A stretch of 64,000 bases of DNA from Daejeonella lutea (GCF_900168015.1 NZ_FUYR01000001.1:33968-97967); one strand, 5' to 3'; numbered from the stretch's first letter, positions 43,813-53,720 are shown. Numbers and translations are program-made. Notes: generated by a model from the sequence alone, not told the origin.

Positions 43813-46212
43813 ATGAAGATCTCTTACAAGTGGCTGCAGCAATTCATACAAACCGATAAAACTCCGGAGGAACTTTCTCTGATCCTGACCAATATAGGGT
43901 TGGAAGTGGAGAGCCTTGAAAAGGTACAAAGTGTCCCGGGAGGCTTGGAAGGCCTTGTGATCGGATTTGTGAAAGAATGTGCACAGCACCCCAACGCCGA
44001 TCGCCTAAAGGTGACCAAAGTTGATGTAGGTGGAAGTGAAGATCTTCAAATAGTGTGCGGAGCTAATAATGTCGCCGCTGGCCAGAAAGTCGTAGTAGCA
44101 ACTGTTAATACCACTGTGCATCCAGTTTCTGGAGAACCCTTCAAGATCAATAAATCAAAAATCCGGGGCGAAGTATCAGAGGGGATGATCTGTGCTGAAG
44201 ATGAAATTGGACTCGGACATGATCATGACGGGATTATGGTTCTTGATCCGGACGCGAAGGTGGGACGAGCTGCCAAGGATTATTTCAATCTTCAGGATGA
44301 TTTTGTATTTGAGATCGGGCTGACTCCAAACAGGGCAGATGCCGCTTCCCATCTGGGTGTTGCTCGTGATCTTGCTGGCTTCCTTCAAATTCCGCTACTG
44401 ATGCCTGATGTTTCCGGCTTTAAGGTGAAGGAGCAGTCGCTAACAATACCGGTTACTGTAGAGGATGTGGAGGCTTGTCCCCGCTATTCTTCCGTGTCCA
44501 TCAGCGGTATAAAGGTAGAGCAGTCGCCCGAGTGGTTGAAAGAGAAATTAAATGCAATAGGAGTTCGTCCCATAAACAATGTGGTTGACGCAACCAATTA
44601 TATACTCCATGATCTTGGTCAGCCATTGCATGCTTTTGACGCCGATGCAATCAAGGGAAATAAAGTGACAGTTAAAACGTGTCCCGAGAATACGGTCTTT
44701 AAAACACTGGATGAAGTCGAACGCAAACTATCGGCGGATGACCTGATGATCTGCAATGCAGAAGATCCCATGTGTATAGCGGGAGTGTTTGGCGGTATCT
44801 CATCAGGTGTTAATCTCAATACAAGCAAAATATTCCTTGAAAGTGCATGGTTCAATGCGGTTTCTGTTAGGAAGACTTCAAAACGCCACGGCCTTAAGAC
44901 AGATGCGTCGTTCCGCTTTGAGCGAGGTACTGATCCTGAAATGACCGTGCTTGCCCTGAAGAAGGCTGCAATGCTGATCGCTGAACTTGGCGGCGGATTT
45001 ATATCATCAGAAATATCTGATCTTTACCCTTCTCCGGCTAAGCCTTTCGAAATTGAGATATCTTTCAAAAATGTAGATCGACTGATAGGTAAAACTATTT
45101 CTGTTGATGAACTTCGTTCGACTTTGAGCGGACTGGGGATAAGTATTGTATCTGAGACTGCAGAGGGAATGTCTCTGCAAGTTCCAGCATATAAGGTTGA
45201 TGTCACGCGTGAGGTTGATATCATTGAAGAAATCCTTCGTATCCATGGATATGATAATATTGAGATCCCAACGCAGATCAAAGCATCGTTAAATTATACG
45301 GCTAAACCTGATAAAGAAGTTCTGCAAAATCAGATAGCAGATATGCTGACTGGAAATGGTTTTCTGGAAATACTGAGCAACTCCCTTACTAAATTAAGCT
45401 ATTCGGCACAGCCAGAGCTGGCCGTGAAAATATTAAACCCGCTCAGCAGTGATTTAGACGTAATGCGACAGAGCTTGCTTTTCTCAGGGCTTGAAGCTAT
45501 ATCATACAATCAAAATCGTAAAAATCCCGACCTGAAGCTTTATGAATTTGGAAAAGTGTACAGCCTGGCTGCTGAAGGTTACAACGAAAATCAGCGTCTT
45601 TCTTTGTTTATTACAGGCGCGAACGACAGCGAAAACTGGGGCTCTAAAGCAACACAATCCGGCTTTTATAATTTGAAATCGGCAGTTGACTTAATTATTT
45701 CCAGACTAAACATTAAAGGGTTGGCATCATCTGAAACCATCAGTACTAACTTCTCTGCGGGCATAGTCTACCGAAAAGGGGAGAAAAACCTGGTTGAATT
45801 TGGTACCGTTTCTAAAGCAACATTGAAGAAACTTGATATTTCCGGCGAGGTGTTTTACGCCGACTTTGACTGGGATCTGGTTATCCGTTCGGTAAGAAAC
45901 AATAAGATAGCATACAAGGAAGTGTCTAAGTTCCCGTCAGTACGGCGTGACCTATCGATGTTGCTAAATAAGGAAGTGTCGTTTGACCAATTAAAGCAAA
46001 TCGCACTCAAAACGGAAAAGGGACTTTTGAAAGAAGTGAATGTATTTGACGTTTATGTAGGGGATAAGCTTCCTGCCGGAAAGAAATCCTATGCTTTAAG
46101 CTTTTTGCTGCAGGACGAAGAAAAAACTCTTGCCGATAAGCAAATTGAAGCAATCATGCAGAAATTAATTCTTAATTTCGAGAAGCAGGCAGGAGCGGAG
46201 ATTAGAAAATAA
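43813..46212 (+). CDS. pheT: Phenylalanine-tRNA ligase beta subunit
   Basis: This 799-residue beta chain pairs with PheS to charge tRNA-Phe. Domains in order are an N-terminal tRNA-binding OB fold (about 40-150; VKECAQHPNADRLKVTKVDVG), the B3/B4 editing region (LGVARDLAGFL, NNVVDATNYILHDLGQPLHAFDA), B5 (FKNVDRLIGKTISVDELRSTL), the catalytic-like core (IEEILRIHGYDNIEIP) and the C-terminal ferredoxin-like anticodon-binding domain (KFPSVRRDLSMLL). pheS is not adjacent and must lie elsewhere. Confidence 0.97.
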   Translation: MKISYKWLQQFIQTDKTPEELSLILTNIGLEVESLEKVQSVPGGLEGLVIGFVKECAQHPNADRLKVTKVDVGGSEDLQIVCGANNVAAGQKVVVATVNTTVHPVSGEPFKINKSKIRGEVSEGMICAEDEIGLGHDHDGIMVLDPDAKVGRAAKDYFNLQDDFVFEIGLTPNRADAASHLGVARDLAGFLQIPLLMPDVSGFKVKEQSLTIPVTVEDVEACPRYSSVSISGIKVEQSPEWLKEKLNAIGVRPINNVVDATNYILHDLGQPLHAFDADAIKGNKVTVKTCPENTVFKTLDEVERKLSADDLMICNAEDPMCIAGVFGGISSGVNLNTSKIFLESAWFNAVSVRKTSKRHGLKTDASFRFERGTDPEMTVLALKKAAMLIAELGGGFISSEISDLYPSPAKPFEIEISFKNVDRLIGKTISVDELRSTLSGLGISIVSETAEGMSLQVPAYKVDVTREVDIIEEILRIHGYDNIEIPTQIKASLNYTAKPDKEVLQNQIADMLTGNGFLEILSNSLTKLSYSAQPELAVKILNPLSSDLDVMRQSLLFSGLEAISYNQNRKNPDLKLYEFGKVYSLAAEGYNENQRLSLFITGANDSENWGSKATQSGFYNLKSAVDLIISRLNIKGLASSETISTNFSAGIVYRKGEKNLVEFGTVSKATLKKLDISGEVFYADFDWDLVIRSVRNNKIAYKEVSKFPSVRRDLSMLLNKEVSFDQLKQIALKTEKGLLKEVNVFDVYVGDKLPAGKKSYALSFLLQDEEKTLADKQIEAIMQKLILNFEKQAGAEIRK

Positions 46213-46326
46213 AGTTATAGGTTGTAGGTTATAAGTTTTAAAGCTCTTGTCGACGGTCAATAGGAAAAGCCACAGGCTCGCAATCAACACCCTACTTACA
46301 ACTTATTACTTATAACTTACAACTCA
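46213..46326. repeat. GTTATAGGTTGTAGG word hairpin after pheT
   Basis: The left arm (46213-46245, GTTATAGGTTGTAGGTTATAAG) is an imperfect reverse complement of the right arm (46289-46326, ACTTACAACTTATTACTTAT). The same word pair recurs at 58645-58750. It separates pheT from the zapA operon. Confidence 0.65.
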
Positions 46327-46328
46327 AT

Positions 46329-46637
46329 ATGAGCGTCGCTGATCAACTTAGTAAAGTAGTAGATAAAACCGGGAGGCTTATAGACCTTTGCGTGGCTTTA
46401 CAGGAGGAGAATGATCTGTTGAAGCGTGAGAACGAATCTCAGAAGAAGATTGTATTGAGCTCCGACAGCAGAATAAAAGATTTAGAAGAAAAACTGCGTG
46501 TTCTGACGCTTGCGAGGTCGCTGGAGGGGATGCCGTCAAATGAATTGGGGATGAGTGAAAAAACTCTTGACATAAAGCAAAAAATTACCGAATTTGTACG
46601 CGAAATAGATAAGTGTATTGTATTGCTAAAAAAGTAA
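46329..46637 (+). CDS. Small coiled-coil protein upstream of zapA
   Basis: This 102-residue, mostly helical protein has a heptad-like stretch at about 18-62 (LCVALQEENDLLKREN, IKDLEEKLRVL). I do not recognise a named family. Small coiled-coil proteins encoded just before zapA are a recurring arrangement in Bacteroidota, and by analogy with ZapB a divisome role is reasonable. It ends 6 bases before the zapA start. Confidence 0.75.
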   Translation: MSVADQLSKVVDKTGRLIDLCVALQEENDLLKRENESQKKIVLSSDSRIKDLEEKLRVLTLARSLEGMPSNELGMSEKTLDIKQKITEFVREIDKCIVLLKK

Positions 46638-46643
46638 TACATA

Positions 46644-46949
46644 GTGAATCAAGCTCAAATGGGAGAAATCTCCATAAAAATAAATATTGCTGATCGAGTT
46701 TACCCCTTAAAGGTAAACATGGAAGAGGAAGAGGTTATACGAAGGGCAGCTAAAATAATAAATGACCGCATAAAAGAATACCAGGACAATTATGCGGTTC
46801 GGGATAAACAGGATTTGTTATCCATGTGTGTGTTACATTATGCCACGGCGACTCTGAAAGCAGAGAAGAAGGTAATGAATGTTGATACAGATGTGGCGGA
46901 GAAAGTTTACGAATTAGACCAGCTGTTAACTGATTTTTTTTCAAAGTAG
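46644..46949 (+). CDS. zapA: Cell division protein ZapA
   Basis: ZapA bundles FtsZ protofilaments at mid-cell. The 101-residue protein has the typical strand-helix N-terminal head (ISIKINIADRVYPLKV), IRRAAKIINDRIKEYQ, and a C-terminal helix for the dimeric coiled coil (VAEKVYELDQLLTDFF). GTG 46644 opens the frame. ATG 46659 (MGEISIKIN) is an equally good start. Downstream lies the 6S-like RNA, then rny. Confidence 0.92.
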   Translation: MNQAQMGEISIKINIADRVYPLKVNMEEEEVIRRAAKIINDRIKEYQDNYAVRDKQDLLSMCVLHYATATLKAEKKVMNVDTDVAEKVYELDQLLTDFFSK

Positions 46950-46980
46950 TATCGTTCTTTATACATAGAGCAGTAAAGAT

Positions 46981-47141
46981 TTAACCGCAGTTAAATTTTT
47001 AAGTTTCACTATTTAAAGCTTAACACTTCAATATTGGAGGGTTAAAGGTCGATCATTTGCTTAGGCACCTGATCAATACCGGTACCCTATTAATGAACGA
47101 AGCTTATAATACATGATGCTTAAATTTAGTTGCGGTTTTTT
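46981..47141 (+). ncRNA. ssrS: 6S-like structured RNA between zapA and rny
   Basis: The 207-base gap between zapA and rny folds like 6S RNA. A closing stem pairs 46983-46998 with 47122-47137 (7 bp, a 2-base internal mismatch, then 7 bp) and ends in a T-run (47136-47142) that would terminate transcription. Inside are two long, A/T-rich strands that could form the central bubble (47001-47036 and 47088-47120). An apical hairpin follows, with AGGGT (47038-47042) pairing with ACCCT (47084-47088) and GATCA (47051-47055) with TGATC (47070-47074). In gammaproteobacteria ssrS also follows zapA. 6S-type RNAs (6S-Flavo) are known in Bacteroidota. The assignment rests on structure and synteny, not a covariance search. 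Confidence 0.65.
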
Positions 47142-47156
47142 TATACACAGACAAAT

Positions 47157-48719
47157 ATGACTATACTACAGACAATACTTTATGTTTTACTTGGACTAGC
47201 CGCTGGCGTTGTCATTGGAAGATTTCTTCTCAGGAAGCTTCTCAAGAATCAGGAAGTAGGTGCACAGAATAAAGCCAAAAAGATTCTTAAGGATGCCGAA
47301 ACGAGCGCGGAGATATTGAGAAAAGATAAGCTTCTGGAAGCTAAGGAAAAGTTCCTTCAGATGAAAGCAGATCACGAGCAGGAGATAAACAACAAAAATA
47401 ATGCGATCAATCAACGCGAGAATTCAGTTAAGCAGAAAGAGCAATCTATCAACCAAAAACTGGATAACCTGAGCCGTAAAGAGCAGGACCTGGACGGCGT
47501 AAAAGCAAATCTTGAAAAACAGATCGAGCTGATGAAATCCAAGCAGGAAGAAGTGGATGCATTAAAAAATCAGCATATCCAGCAAATGGAAACTATTGCG
47601 GGCCTTTCTGCAGAAGATGCAAAGAACCAATTGATTGATTCGCTGCGTGAAGAAGCCCGTACTCAAGCCATGATCCAGATCAAGGACATTGTAGACGAGG
47701 CGAAGCTAACGGCAAGTAAAGAGGCTAAGAAAGTTGTTATTCAAACAATTCAGCGGACTGCTACCGAAAGCGCTATTGAGAATACTGTATCCATTTTCAA
47801 CATTGAGAATGATGAGATTAAGGGGCGGGTTATTGGTCGCGAAGGCCGTAATATCCGTGCTCTTGAAGCCGCTACAGGTATTGAGATCATTGTTGATGAT
47901 ACACCAGAAGCAATCATTCTTTCTGGCTTTGATCCGGTAAGGCGTGAGATAGCTCGTTTAGCTTTACACCGCCTTGTGACTGACGGCCGGATTCACCCGG
48001 CACGAATTGAGGAAGTGGTGGCGAAAACCAAGAAACAGATCGAAGATGAGATAGTGGAGATTGGTGAGCGTACTGTTATTGATTTAGGAATACACGGACT
48101 ACATCCTGAGCTAATTCGAATGGTAGGAAGAATGCGCTACCGTTCGTCTTATGGCCAGAACCTGTTGCAGCACTCGCGTGAGGTTGCAAACTTTTGTGCT
48201 ACCATGGCGGCAGAACTAGGACTGAACGTTAAGATGGCCAAACGTGCGGGCCTGCTCCACGATATAGGCAAAGTTCCTGATGATAATCCGGAATTACCAC
48301 ACGCTATTCTTGGAATGCAGCTTGCTGAAAAGTATAAGGAACACCCTGAAGTTTGTAATGCCATTGGCGCCCACCACGATGAAGTGGAGATGACGTCCAT
48401 GATATCTCCAATAATACAGGCTTGTGATGCGATTTCAGGAGCAAGGCCAGGTGCACGACGTGAAGTGGTTGAAAGTTACATCCGCAGACTGAAAGAGCTA
48501 GAAGCACTTGCTTTATCTTATCCGGGTGTAGAAAAGACTTTCGCCATCCAGGCCGGAAGAGAATTACGTGTGGTTGTAGAAAGTGAGCGAATCACTGATG
48601 CGGCTGCAGAAATACTCGCAGCGGATATCTCTAACAGAATTCAGACTGAGATGACCTACCCGGGACAGATCAAGGTGACTGTGATTAGGGAGACCAGGTC
48701 GGTGTCTTATGCTAAATAG
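47157..48719 (+). CDS. rny: Ribonuclease Y
   Basis: RNase Y is a membrane-bound endoribonuclease that starts mRNA decay. The protein has 520 residues from ATG 47157 ([13 protein letters not shown]); the TTG at 47130 lies in the stem of the upstream RNA and is rejected. An N-terminal membrane helix (about 5-22) is followed by a long coiled coil (about 35-180), a KH domain ([19 protein letters not shown]) and an HD domain with GLLHDIGKV and [10 protein letters not shown]. All expected domains are present and in order. Confidence 0.96.
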   Translation: MTILQTILYVLLGLAAGVVIGRFLLRKLLKNQEVGAQNKAKKILKDAETSAEILRKDKLLEAKEKFLQMKADHEQEINNKNNAINQRENSVKQKEQSINQKLDNLSRKEQDLDGVKANLEKQIELMKSKQEEVDALKNQHIQQMETIAGLSAEDAKNQLIDSLREEARTQAMIQIKDIVDEAKLTASKEAKKVVIQTIQRTATESAIENTVSIFNIENDEIKGRVIGREGRNIRALEAATGIEIIVDDTPEAIILSGFDPVRREIARLALHRLVTDGRIHPARIEEVVAKTKKQIEDEIVEIGERTVIDLGIHGLHPELIRMVGRMRYRSSYGQNLLQHSREVANFCATMAAELGLNVKMAKRAGLLHDIGKVPDDNPELPHAILGMQLAEKYKEHPEVCNAIGAHHDEVEMTSMISPIIQACDAISGARPGARREVVESYIRRLKELEALALSYPGVEKTFAIQAGRELRVVVESERITDAAAEILAADISNRIQTEMTYPGQIKVTVIRETRSVSYAK

Positions 48720-48805
48720 TTTTACGTAGTACGTTATACGTTCTACGTTTTCCTAAACGCTGTGTTATCCGTTCAGACGTATAACGGATAACGTGAAACG
48801 TATCA
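48720..48805. repeat. ACGTTATACGTT word hairpin after rny
   Basis: The left arm (48721-48752, ACGTAGTACGTTATACGTTC) faces right-arm words (48763-48805, CGTATAACGGATAACGTG), giving an imperfect hairpin. The same words occur at 461-478. Confidence 0.55.
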
Positions 48806-48810
48806 CTTAT

Positions 48811-49317
48811 ATGAAAAGTCAATCCACGAAACGCCCCATTGATGCCTACTTCGACAAATACGCCGAAAGCCATCAAAACCATACGAACGAGGTAATTCAT
48901 TGGATCTGTGTTCCCTTGATCGTGTTCAGTTTGTTTGGATTGATTTGGGCAATTCCTTTCCCTCACTTAGAATTTTTGGGAAAGTACAATGGCTACGTTA
49001 ATTGGGCATCATTTCTAATCGCCTTTGCGATTTACTACTACTACAAACTTTCTCCTGTCTTATCCTATGTGATGCTGCTGATCATGATGTTTTTCAGTGC
49101 CGGCATTGTTGGACTGGAGAAACTACATCGCCTTAACGGCTGGCCAGAGATGTGGCAGGTCTGCCTGATCATCTTCGTAGTGTCCTGGATCGGGCAGTTT
49201 ATTGGCCATAAGATAGAGGGGAAGAAACCATCATTCCTTGACGATATCAAATTTTTGTTGATCGGGCCGATATGGTTGCTGCATTTTGTGTTTAAGAAGG
49301 TAGGGATTAGGTATTAG
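48811..49317 (+). CDS. Mpo1-like (DUF962) membrane protein
   Basis: This 168-residue protein from ATG 48811 (MKSQSTKRPIDAYF) has four membrane helices. HQNHTNEVIHWICVPLIVFS and the C-terminal WIGQFIGHKIEGKKP match the DUF962 family. The yeast member Mpo1 is an iron-dependent dioxygenase for alpha-oxidation of 2-hydroxy fatty acids. The conserved histidines in these two segments are candidate iron ligands. Bacteroidota contain hydroxylated sphingolipids and fatty acids, so a lipid role fits. The GTG at 48793 is a less likely start. Confidence 0.88.
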   Translation: MKSQSTKRPIDAYFDKYAESHQNHTNEVIHWICVPLIVFSLFGLIWAIPFPHLEFLGKYNGYVNWASFLIAFAIYYYYKLSPVLSYVMLLIMMFFSAGIVGLEKLHRLNGWPEMWQVCLIIFVVSWIGQFIGHKIEGKKPSFLDDIKFLLIGPIWLLHFVFKKVGIRY

Positions 49318-49365
49318 GCTTTAGGCCTTAGGTCATACCCTAATGCCTAATGCCCAACGCCTAAG
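49309..49365. repeat. TTAGGCTTTAGG word hairpin after the Mpo1-like gene
   Basis: The left arm ATTAGGTATTAGGCTTTAGG (from 49310) and right arm CCTAATGCCTAATGCCCAACG (from 49338) are imperfect reverse complements. The word is the same as in the duplicated element at 1460-1672. Confidence 0.6.
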
Positions 49366-49448
49366 TTAACATTCCCTTAACCTCCTTAACCTTAATTTCA
49401 CCTAACCTTAAAGCTTGCTTAACCCTAATAGCACAATGAGTTAATACT
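49366..49448 (+). promoter_or_regulatory. TTAAC direct repeats upstream of the TonB-dependent receptor
   Basis: TTAAC occurs at least four times in this spacer (from 49366, 49377, 49386 and near 49421), some about one helical turn apart. Such spacing resembles Pho-box-like response regulator sites, but the match is only suggestive. Confidence 0.35.
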
Positions 49449-52274
49449 GTGGTAATACTTTTGTTGAAATTAAAACTCAACAAAGTGAAACACAACGTAT
49501 TTCCGCCGAAACTAAGCTTCTTACTTCTCTTTATTTTAATTTCACAATTAGTTTACAGTCAGCAGCCGGGTAAGATTACCGGAAAGGTTACTGATAGCAG
49601 TAACGGCGAAACGCTTATCGGCTTAACAATTAAATTAGGCACTACCGGTGGGGTTTCAACTGATGTGGAAGGCCGCTACAATTTCGGCAATCTTCAACCG
49701 GGGATGTATCAGCTGACTTTCACCTATATAGGCTACAAAGCAAAATCGATAACTGATGTAGAAGTTAAGGCCGGGCAGGTTACCATGCTCGATGTGGCAA
49801 TGCAGGAAGATACAGGTATGGCCCTCGATGAGGTAGTAATTACTGTAACCGCAAGGCAGGAAAGTATCGGCGCTCTATACGCACAACAAAAGAACAGCGT
49901 CAGTATTTCAAGTGGTATTGCTGCTGATCAGATCAAGAGATCACCAGATAAGAATACTTCCGAAGTGCTTAAGCGCGTTAGTGGCGCCAGTGTTCAGGAT
50001 AACAAGTTTATCATAGTTCGCGGACTGGCAGACAGATACAATGTCGCACTTATTAACAATGCGATATTGCCGAGCAGTGAGCCAGACAGAAGAGCGTTTT
50101 CATTTGATATCATTCCTTCTAACCTTATCGATAAGGTAATCATCAACAAGACTGCTCGTCCTGATCTTCCGGGAGATTTTGCAGGTGGTGTTACCCAGAT
50201 CGTTACTAAAGATGTTCCTGATCAGAACTTCCTGAGTTTTGCAATTACGGGGGGATACAACACACAGAGCACCTTTAAAAATTTTGTATCGAATGGAAGG
50301 AATAGTACAGACTTTCTGGGATTTGATGATGGTACCAGACAGATGCCTTCGGGATTTCCATCCACAAGACAGCGCTATAACGCAGCGTCTACAGATCGCA
50401 AGATAGGATTCACTAAGCTTCTGCCTAACTCATTTGGTGAACGGACATCAACAGCATTGCCTGTACAAAGCTATCAGCTGAACTGGGGTAATTTGAAGGA
50501 CTTCGAAAAAGGAGGGTCGTTTGGGAGCATTATTTCTGTTACCTATCGTAATTCACAAAACTATCTCGATGCTAACCGGGAAGCATATGACGGGGCCAAC
50601 TTTGCATATCAGTTCCAGGACGAAAATTATCGCTACTCAACCAACTTAGGTGGTGTGGCCAACTTTACCTATAAGAAAGGTAGCAACAAGCTATCACTCA
50701 AAAACCTTTTTAATCAATCCTTTGAAGACAGCTATATAAGCCGTACAGGTTATAATCAGAATCAGAACAGCGATATTGAGTTCAGTTCTTCTGAGTTAAG
50801 TCAGAAGAGCCTGTTCAATAGTCAGCTGGAAGGCGAGCATTTACTAGGCAAAATTAAGCTTAAACTTGACTGGAACCTGAACTATGCACTCCTGTTAAGA
50901 GATCAGCCCGACCTGAGAAGCGTGATGTACTTGAGACAGTTTAATGCAACAGGACCTTTTGAAATGGTAGACGATTACAGTCGCCGCTTCTTTTCTCAAC
51001 TTACAGAAAACAATTATGGAGGAAACTTTGCCCTGACTCTTCCCATAGGCAGAAACAATAGCCTGAAAGCAGGTGGAATGAAGCAATTCAGACAACGTGA
51101 TTTTTCTGCGAGGAACTTCTTGTACGAGCCTGCATCCGTACAATTCGACGATTCAAAGCTCACACTACCAAAAGATGTGATATTCTCAGAACCTAATATC
51201 AGTACAACGGGATTTGCATTTAATGAGATTACGAACAACAACGATAAGTATTTCGGAGAGTCTGATCTGAATGCAGGATTCTTGATGCTAGACAATAATA
51301 TTGGAAGGAATTTACGTGTAGTTTGGGGAACAAGGGTCGAGTCGTACTATCAATATCTTGATGCTAGAGATCTTGCCAATAAGAAAGTAAAGGCCGAAGA
51401 AACCTATCTCGATATTCTACCATCTGCGAACTTTACTTATGCCCTTAATCCGAAAACTAATTTGCGCCTTTCAGGATCAAGGACGGTTTCCCGTCCTGAA
51501 TTCCGCGAGTTGGCACCATTTGCTTTCTTCAATCAGGAGGAAAGCGCTCAGGTTACTGGTAACCCAGACCTGTTGAGGAGCCAGAATACAAACGCAGATT
51601 TGCGTTGGGAAACCTATCCTTCGAACGGAGAAGTGTTATCTGCAGCTGTGTTTTACAAGAACTTCCAGAATCCGATTGAACAAGTTGTTAGTTCATCTTC
51701 AACACCAGATAACCTCAAATTTGGATATGCCAATGCATCAACCGCGTACTCATATGGAATCGAGTTTGAGCTTCGTAAAAAGCTTAGCTTTCTTTCTGCT
51801 TCGTCGCCATGGCTGGAGAACATGATCGCTTTTGCGAATTTTACTTACATCAAATCAGAAGTGGATATTAACCAGGCCGGTCAGGAGAAACGTGCTCTGC
51901 AGGGACAATCGCCATACCTAATTAATGCAGGACTACAATATAAGGCAGTGAAATCTGGAATTATGCTCAGTACCCTGTACAACAAAGTGGGTGCTCGTAT
52001 TTCTAAGGTGGGCAATCCTTTAGCTGGGGTAGAAAACTTCTACGAGAACGGCCGGGATGTAGTTGACTTTCAGATCGCCAAGCGGATCATGAAAGATCGT
52101 GCTGAAATTAAACTTAACATTTCAGACATCCTGAATCAAAAGCAGGTGTTCTATCAGAACTATGATGGCAATAAGGTCTACAACTCTGGCAAGGATATCG
52201 AGTTTTATGGCTACCGCATTGGCACCAATTTGTCCCTGGGATTTTCATACGACCTGAAATTACACAGCAAGTAA
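49449..52274 (+). CDS. TonB-dependent receptor with carboxypeptidase-like N-terminal domain
   Basis: This is an outer-membrane active transporter of about 941 residues. GTG 49449 opens the frame; GTG 49485 (VKHNVFPP) gives a neater signal peptide ending LVYSQ. After it comes a carboxypeptidase-like regulatory domain (ITGKVTDSSNGETLIGLTI, VEGRYNFGNLQPGMYQL). The plug follows, with a TonB-box-like LDEVVITVTA and FIIVRGLADRYNVALINNAILPS. A 22-stranded barrel then ends LSLGFSYDLKL. There is no SusD partner. Instead a beta-helix lipoprotein follows 96 bases downstream, so this is not a classic SusCD pair. The substrate is unknown. Confidence 0.92.
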   Translation: MVILLLKLKLNKVKHNVFPPKLSFLLLFILISQLVYSQQPGKITGKVTDSSNGETLIGLTIKLGTTGGVSTDVEGRYNFGNLQPGMYQLTFTYIGYKAKSITDVEVKAGQVTMLDVAMQEDTGMALDEVVITVTARQESIGALYAQQKNSVSISSGIAADQIKRSPDKNTSEVLKRVSGASVQDNKFIIVRGLADRYNVALINNAILPSSEPDRRAFSFDIIPSNLIDKVIINKTARPDLPGDFAGGVTQIVTKDVPDQNFLSFAITGGYNTQSTFKNFVSNGRNSTDFLGFDDGTRQMPSGFPSTRQRYNAASTDRKIGFTKLLPNSFGERTSTALPVQSYQLNWGNLKDFEKGGSFGSIISVTYRNSQNYLDANREAYDGANFAYQFQDENYRYSTNLGGVANFTYKKGSNKLSLKNLFNQSFEDSYISRTGYNQNQNSDIEFSSSELSQKSLFNSQLEGEHLLGKIKLKLDWNLNYALLLRDQPDLRSVMYLRQFNATGPFEMVDDYSRRFFSQLTENNYGGNFALTLPIGRNNSLKAGGMKQFRQRDFSARNFLYEPASVQFDDSKLTLPKDVIFSEPNISTTGFAFNEITNNNDKYFGESDLNAGFLMLDNNIGRNLRVVWGTRVESYYQYLDARDLANKKVKAEETYLDILPSANFTYALNPKTNLRLSGSRTVSRPEFRELAPFAFFNQEESAQVTGNPDLLRSQNTNADLRWETYPSNGEVLSAAVFYKNFQNPIEQVVSSSSTPDNLKFGYANASTAYSYGIEFELRKKLSFLSASSPWLENMIAFANFTYIKSEVDINQAGQEKRALQGQSPYLINAGLQYKAVKSGIMLSTLYNKVGARISKVGNPLAGVENFYENGRDVVDFQIAKRIMKDRAEIKLNISDILNQKQVFYQNYDGNKVYNSGKDIEFYGYRIGTNLSLGFSYDLKLHSK

Positions 52275-52370
52275 CATTAACTTAACAAAAATGCCTGTAT
52301 AAGTTAATTACGACTTGATCGTGCCGTAATATACAAAGGCTTGTTTTGTGTAAAAAAAAAATCAAGAACC

Positions 52371-53720
52371 ATGAATAAATTGAAATTTCTAAATGTACTT
52401 CTCGCAGCACTATTGGTATTGACTGCATGTCAACGAAATAATAATGATGATGATGAGGAGATCATACTTCAGCCTGAAGTAATCCCTTCTCAAATAACAG
52501 CAAACAAAACGTTAACAAACGACCGAGTTTGGATCCTTAAAGGATATACTTACGTAAGCAGTAATTCAACGCTGACCATTGAAGCGGGAACTGTTATTAA
52601 AAGTGATGTTACTGAAAAAGGGGCTTTAATTATTGACAAAGGTTCTAAGCTAAATGCTACCGGAACAGCTGACAGGCCAATTATATTCACGTCTGGCAAA
52701 CCAGCTGGGCAAAGGCAGCCTGGAGATTGGGGTGGTATTGTAATAATCGGAGATGCGCCTACGAATCGACCTTCATTAGCTGACTGCGAGGGTGGTATTA
52801 ATCGCCAGTACGGCCTTGGCCAGAATGCATCAGATAATTCAGGTGTGCTGAAATATGTGAGATTAGAATACGCAGGGATCTCAGCTTCTCAGGGTTCTGA
52901 AGTGAATGCGCTGACTTTCTATTCAGTTGGTTCCGGAACTGTGATCGAAAATATCATGGTAGCTTACGCAAAGGACGACGCTTATGAGTTCTTTGGAGGT
53001 ACCGTTAATGGTAAAAATATGATCGCCTACGCTACTGCTGATGACGATTTCGATTTCGACTTAGGTTATACTGGCAGCATCCAGTTCGGGCTTGTTTTAA
53101 GACATCCGGAATTTGTTGATGCGGGTGATGCAGGTAATGGTATTGAGTGTGATAATGAGCCAACCATCCCCGGTGCCGGACCGTCATCTCCAAGAACTAA
53201 GCCTTCATTGTCTAACTTTACACTTGTTGGAACTAACGGTGCGACTGGAGAAAAAGAGCAGCACAATTTTGCCAACAGATGGAGAAAAGCTACTCAGTTT
53301 ATCCTTAACAACTCGATCTTAATTGGCTTTAAGAAAGGCGGCTTTGCAATGGAAACAGCGCAAACTGTAAACGACTACCTTGCAGGAACTTCTCAATTTA
53401 AGAACAACCTGGTTCATGCAGTAACTAATCCATACCTCTTAAATGATGCACCTGCACAGGGAGCAAGTACAAATGCAGCGATCAAGACTAAAGTTGAAGC
53501 TGATGGTGGTGTTACTTTGGCAACTGCTGCTGATGCCAAGCTGACCAGTCCTTTCGCATTCACTACACCAAACTTCTTACCGGCAATAGGATCGCCAGCT
53601 TTAGCAGGTACCTGGGCTACAACACCGGGAGCAACACAAGTTACTTACCGCGGAGCATTTGGCACCACGAATTGGGCTGCGGGATGGACTAACTGGGATC
53701 CGCAAAACACAACATATTAA
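52371..53720 (+). CDS. Beta-helix-like lipoprotein paired with the TonB-dependent receptor
   Basis: This 449-residue lipoprotein from ATG 52371 has the lipobox LTAC and an asparagine and aspartate-rich linker (RNNNDDDEE). The body reads like a right-handed beta-helix: repeated turns such as WILKGYTYVSSNSTLTIEAGTVI, GALIIDKGSKLNATGTADRPIIF, GDWGGIVIIGDAPTN and YVRLEYAGISASQGSEVNAL. Acidic clusters (DDDFDFDLGYTGSI) suggest calcium or cation binding. I know of this gene as a regular neighbour of such receptors in Bacteroidota but not its function. A capture protein for the receptor is a fair inference. A terminator follows. Confidence 0.8.
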   Translation: MNKLKFLNVLLAALLVLTACQRNNNDDDEEIILQPEVIPSQITANKTLTNDRVWILKGYTYVSSNSTLTIEAGTVIKSDVTEKGALIIDKGSKLNATGTADRPIIFTSGKPAGQRQPGDWGGIVIIGDAPTNRPSLADCEGGINRQYGLGQNASDNSGVLKYVRLEYAGISASQGSEVNALTFYSVGSGTVIENIMVAYAKDDAYEFFGGTVNGKNMIAYATADDDFDFDLGYTGSIQFGLVLRHPEFVDAGDAGNGIECDNEPTIPGAGPSSPRTKPSLSNFTLVGTNGATGEKEQHNFANRWRKATQFILNNSILIGFKKGGFAMETAQTVNDYLAGTSQFKNNLVHAVTNPYLLNDAPAQGASTNAAIKTKVEADGGVTLATAADAKLTSPFAFTTPNFLPAIGSPALAGTWATTPGATQVTYRGAFGTTNWAAGWTNWDPQNTTY

